A stretch of DNA of 64,000 nt from Povalibacter uvarum (GTDB taxonomy: Bacteria; Pseudomonadota; Gammaproteobacteria; Steroidobacterales; Steroidobacteraceae). The notes under the pieces are model-generated. The model was not told where the DNA came from. It saw only the letters and a list, made by a program, of their open reading frames with translations, and made no database searches. Positions 62,309-64,000 of the stretch are shown piece after piece. The stretch's first letter is position 1. Every line of letters begins with the position of its first letter. Where the stretch lies: positions 1,159,183-1,223,182 of the forward strand of contig NZ_JACHHZ010000002.1 of the NCBI RefSeq assembly GCF_014202975.1, in the 5' to 3' direction. Both the position numbers and the translations under genes were made by a program.

Positions 62309-62402
62309 AAGCTACGAGCGACGTGTGAGAAAGTAGCCAGGGGCCCCGGCGCGAACGCGCCGGGGCTTTCTCTTTTCTGGCTCACAGCTCACAGCTCGCG
62401 CC
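62309..62402. repeat. Heptad inverted repeat, site 13 (with embedded terminator)
   Basis: Left arm 62309-62340 (GAAGCTACGAGCGACGTGT, GAGAAAGTAGCCAG) after the receptor stop; right arm 62376-62402 (TTCTGGCTCACAGCT, CACAGCT, CGCGC). The spacer consists of the terminator hairpin. The right arm overlaps the stop region of the TetR gene. Confidence 0.7.
62343..62376 (+). terminator. Rho-independent terminator of TonB receptor gene
   Basis: GCCCCGGCGCG and CGCGCCGGGGC form an 11-bp GC stem with a two-base loop (tighter in practice), followed by TTTCTCTTTT. It sits in the spacer of the heptad repeat, between the convergent receptor and TetR genes. Confidence 0.88.
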
Positions 62403-63661
62403 TACGGCGCGAACGCCCCCATCAACATCGGCTTCGCATAAAGGTCCGTCGCCGATTGCGTCGCATGCGGGGCCCACCATTTCATCTCCGCTGACGCGTT
62501 CAGCGTGATCGTCAGCATCTGGGCGGCGATGAAGGGATCGACAGGACGGATGCAGCCGGAGGCGATGCCGTCGCTGATGATCGAGGCGAAGCGGTCGGAG
62601 ACGCGGTTCGATTTGCGGACCATCTCGACGCGGATGGCGAGAGGGACGGCGGACAACGCGGACGTACGGAGCAAGGGGCCGACATCGGAGAGCTGGTACT
62701 CCATCAGCGTTGCCGCGATCGTCGACAGCTTCCACCAGTGATTCTCGGGTCGGTCAGTGACGGCGCGCTGAATCCGGCGCGATACTTCGAAGCTGCGATC
62801 GAAGCATTCGACGACCAGGTCGTCCTTGGCTTCGTTGTGGTGATAGAACGATCCCTTCGTCACGTTGAGTCGTGCCGATATCTTCTCGACGGATGCGCCG
62901 CGATAGCCGCGTTCGTTGATGAGGCGCGTTGCGGCGATCAGAAAGGTCTCGCGCGGCGTGGCCTGCGGCTCAACAGGTGCGAGCACTTCGTCGAGCGGCA
63001 ACGGTACGGGATTCCATTGCCGGCCGGGCGCGGCCAGGCCGTTCACGAACAGGTCGAACATGCGGTCGCGGATGCGATCGTAGTCTTCGAGGTCGTAACG
63101 AGGCAGCCAGGCCACGGTCCAGAAGATCTGCTCCATGATGAGATACGCGCGCGCCGTGCGCTGATGCTCATCGAGCCAGGGAAATTCGTTGTCGCCGAAG
63201 AGCATTCGCACCTTGGCGAAGAAGCGCATGTACGCTTCGATCACGACGCTGCGCTGCGGCTTCTCCAGCGAGCGGATGTCGTTGAAGAAGGGCACCTGAT
63301 GCGCGTCGCCGGTCGCGACGCGGTGATTCAGCGCGAGCCAGAGATCGAGCAGTTTCAGCAGACGCGCCTGCGCTGTCGGTTCCCGCAGCGCCTCGGTGAT
63401 GAGCCCATCGAAGCGCTCGATGCCTTCGAGGAAGCACGCGACGGCGAGATCTTCCTTCTTGCGGAAGTAGTAAGTGACGCTCGTCGTGATCAGGCCGACA
63501 CTCGCCGCCACGCTCGCAAGCGTCATGCCTTTCACGCCATCGCGATTCAGGATCTCGCTCGCAGCAGCAACGATCGCCTGCTTCTTGCGGGCGTAGCGCG
63601 GCGTCGCCGCCGGTTTGTCAGCAGATTCCTCCATCGCCATCCGATCTTCGCTGGTGGACAT
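62402..63661 (-). CDS. Tandem TetR-family regulator (two TetR halves in one chain)
   Basis: A 419-residue protein, about twice the usual TetR length. The first half has a TetR HTH (about 28-73; ILNRDGVKGMTLASVAASVG and TTSVTYYFRKKEDLAVACF). The second half repeats it at about 237-283 (LINERGYRGASVEKISARLN and VTKGSFYHHNEAKDDLVVECF). Each is followed by its own ~135-residue helical ligand domain. One chain could thus bind a whole palindrome, or two different sites. Likely regulates the adjacent thiolase or TonB receptor genes; the ligand is perhaps an acyl-CoA. The start is the ATG 63661; later ATGs exist. Confidence 0.9.
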   Translation of the reverse strand: MSTSEDRMAMEESADKPAATPRYARKKQAIVAAASEILNRDGVKGMTLASVAASVGLITTSVTYYFRKKEDLAVACFLEGIERFDGLITEALREPTAQARLLKLLDLWLALNHRVATGDAHQVPFFNDIRSLEKPQRSVVIEAYMRFFAKVRMLFGDNEFPWLDEHQRTARAYLIMEQIFWTVAWLPRYDLEDYDRIRDRMFDLFVNGLAAPGRQWNPVPLPLDEVLAPVEPQATPRETFLIAATRLINERGYRGASVEKISARLNVTKGSFYHHNEAKDDLVVECFDRSFEVSRRIQRAVTDRPENHWWKLSTIAATLMEYQLSDVGPLLRTSALSAVPLAIRVEMVRKSNRVSDRFASIISDGIASGCIRPVDPFIAAQMLTITLNASAEMKWWAPHATQSATDLYAKPMLMGAFAP

Positions 63662-63903
63662 GTCGTTCTGATATCGCGAGATTGGGCCAGTCTAAGGAAC
63701 AGGCCACTTGTCCGGCAATTGGTTGTGGCAGTTCCACGGGCCCGCCCGCGAGGCGGCACACCGGATTTCACTGGGAAGAATGGCTGAGCGGAACGGCCCC
63801 GCCGGGTCCTGCGGAGCAGGAGAATCCAACGAAGGAGAGGGCGGGTCGACGACAATGTCGGGGAAAGATCCGCCTGAAATGCGGCATTCCCGCGGGTAAG
63901 GAG

Positions 63904-63932
63904 GGCGGCGGGACCGTTCCGATCCCGCCGCC
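63904..63932. terminator. Hairpin after partial thiolase gene
   Basis: GGCGGCGGGA and TCCCGCCGCC form a 10-bp stem just after the thiolase stop (minus strand). No T-run follows, so termination is uncertain. Confidence 0.4.
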
Positions 63933-63938
63933 AATCGA

Positions 63939-64000
63939 TCAGAAGATTTCGAACAGTCCCGCGGCGCCCATGCCGCCGCCGACGCACATCGTCACGATGC
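63939..64000 (-). CDS. Acetyl-CoA acetyltransferase, C-terminal fragment at window edge
   Basis: Only the last 19 residues are in the window: IVTMCVGGGMGAAGLFEIF, then a TGA. CVGGGMGAAG is the C-terminal catalytic-Cys signature of thiolases. The rest lies beyond the window. It is a second thiolase besides the one at 21318 and is read in the same direction as the tandem-TetR gene, so that regulator may control it. Only the family is certain. Confidence 0.88.
   Translation of the reverse strand, partial: IVTMCVGGGMGAAGLFEIF

Overview
The window is 64 kb of GC-rich, gene-dense bacterial chromosome with no rRNA, tRNA, phage, IS element or CRISPR array that I can see. The gene set suggests a free-living, aerobic, metabolically versatile gammaproteobacterium, possibly near Steroidobacterales/Nevskiales (inference only). 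Clues are a three-part transhydrogenase, an E. coli-type GshA, FixL/FixJ-like regulators, a PYC-type pyruvate carboxylase, an S46 peptidase, a sphingomonad/steroidobacter-style TonB receptor, PEP-CTERM and GlyGly-CTERM-like tails, thiolases and an acyl-CoA ligase.

Layout. 1-2.8 kb: pntAA (cut by the window start)-pntAB-pntB. 3-10.6 kb: HNH nuclease, 5'-3' exonuclease, DUF4124, TPR and Nudix proteins, M14 carboxypeptidase, a 2OG-Fe dioxygenase, pyrF and a YciI protein. 10.7-20.7 kb: DUF4097 protein with a DSSG repeat, acetyl-CoA hydrolase, a YceI/cytochrome b561/YceI lipoprotein group, S46 peptidase, a VOC protein, hemH and a PEP-CTERM protein. 21.3-24.4 kb: thiolase, MATE exporter, DUF2845 protein. 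24.4-32 kb (minus strand): permease, glutamine-synthetase-like enzyme, aldehyde dehydrogenase, Fe-alcohol dehydrogenase, plus an MlrC protein; I read this as a candidate gamma-glutamyl pathway for an amino alcohol such as ethanolamine. 32-37 kb: two diguanylate cyclases around an Mpo1-like protein and gshA. 37.4-46 kb: pyruvate carboxylase, a REC-PAS-GGDEF-EAL protein, a FixL/FixJ pair and an orphan degenerate receiver. 46-54 kb: CbpA-type co-chaperone, secreted reprolysin-like protease, glnB, quinone oxidoreductase, Omp85-like protein and a GST. 53.7-64 kb: divergent ilvH and ilvB, glyoxalase I, thioesterase, acyl-CoA ligase, TonB receptor, a tandem-TetR regulator and the end of another thiolase.

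The most unusual feature is between the genes. At least 14 intergenic sites carry blocks of 7-bp tandem repeats (GAGCGAT, GCGGTTR, GCGGATA, TAGCCGG or CCCGARY types). At ten of them a left block is answered by its reverse complement 25-150 bp away, giving long imperfect hairpins. The blocks usually start at the stop codon of one gene and run almost to the start codon of the next, so they replace the normal ribosome-binding region. A second dispersed family, the dRS3-like palindrome (GTCATTCCCGCG...CGCGGGAATCCA), occurs at six loci and sometimes abuts the heptad blocks.

Other points worth following up: a FixL-like kinase that lacks the heme-ligating histidine, a neighbouring receiver with Asp replaced by Glu, a single protein with two complete TetR halves, and an 8-copy DSSG repeat predicted to form a beta-solenoid.
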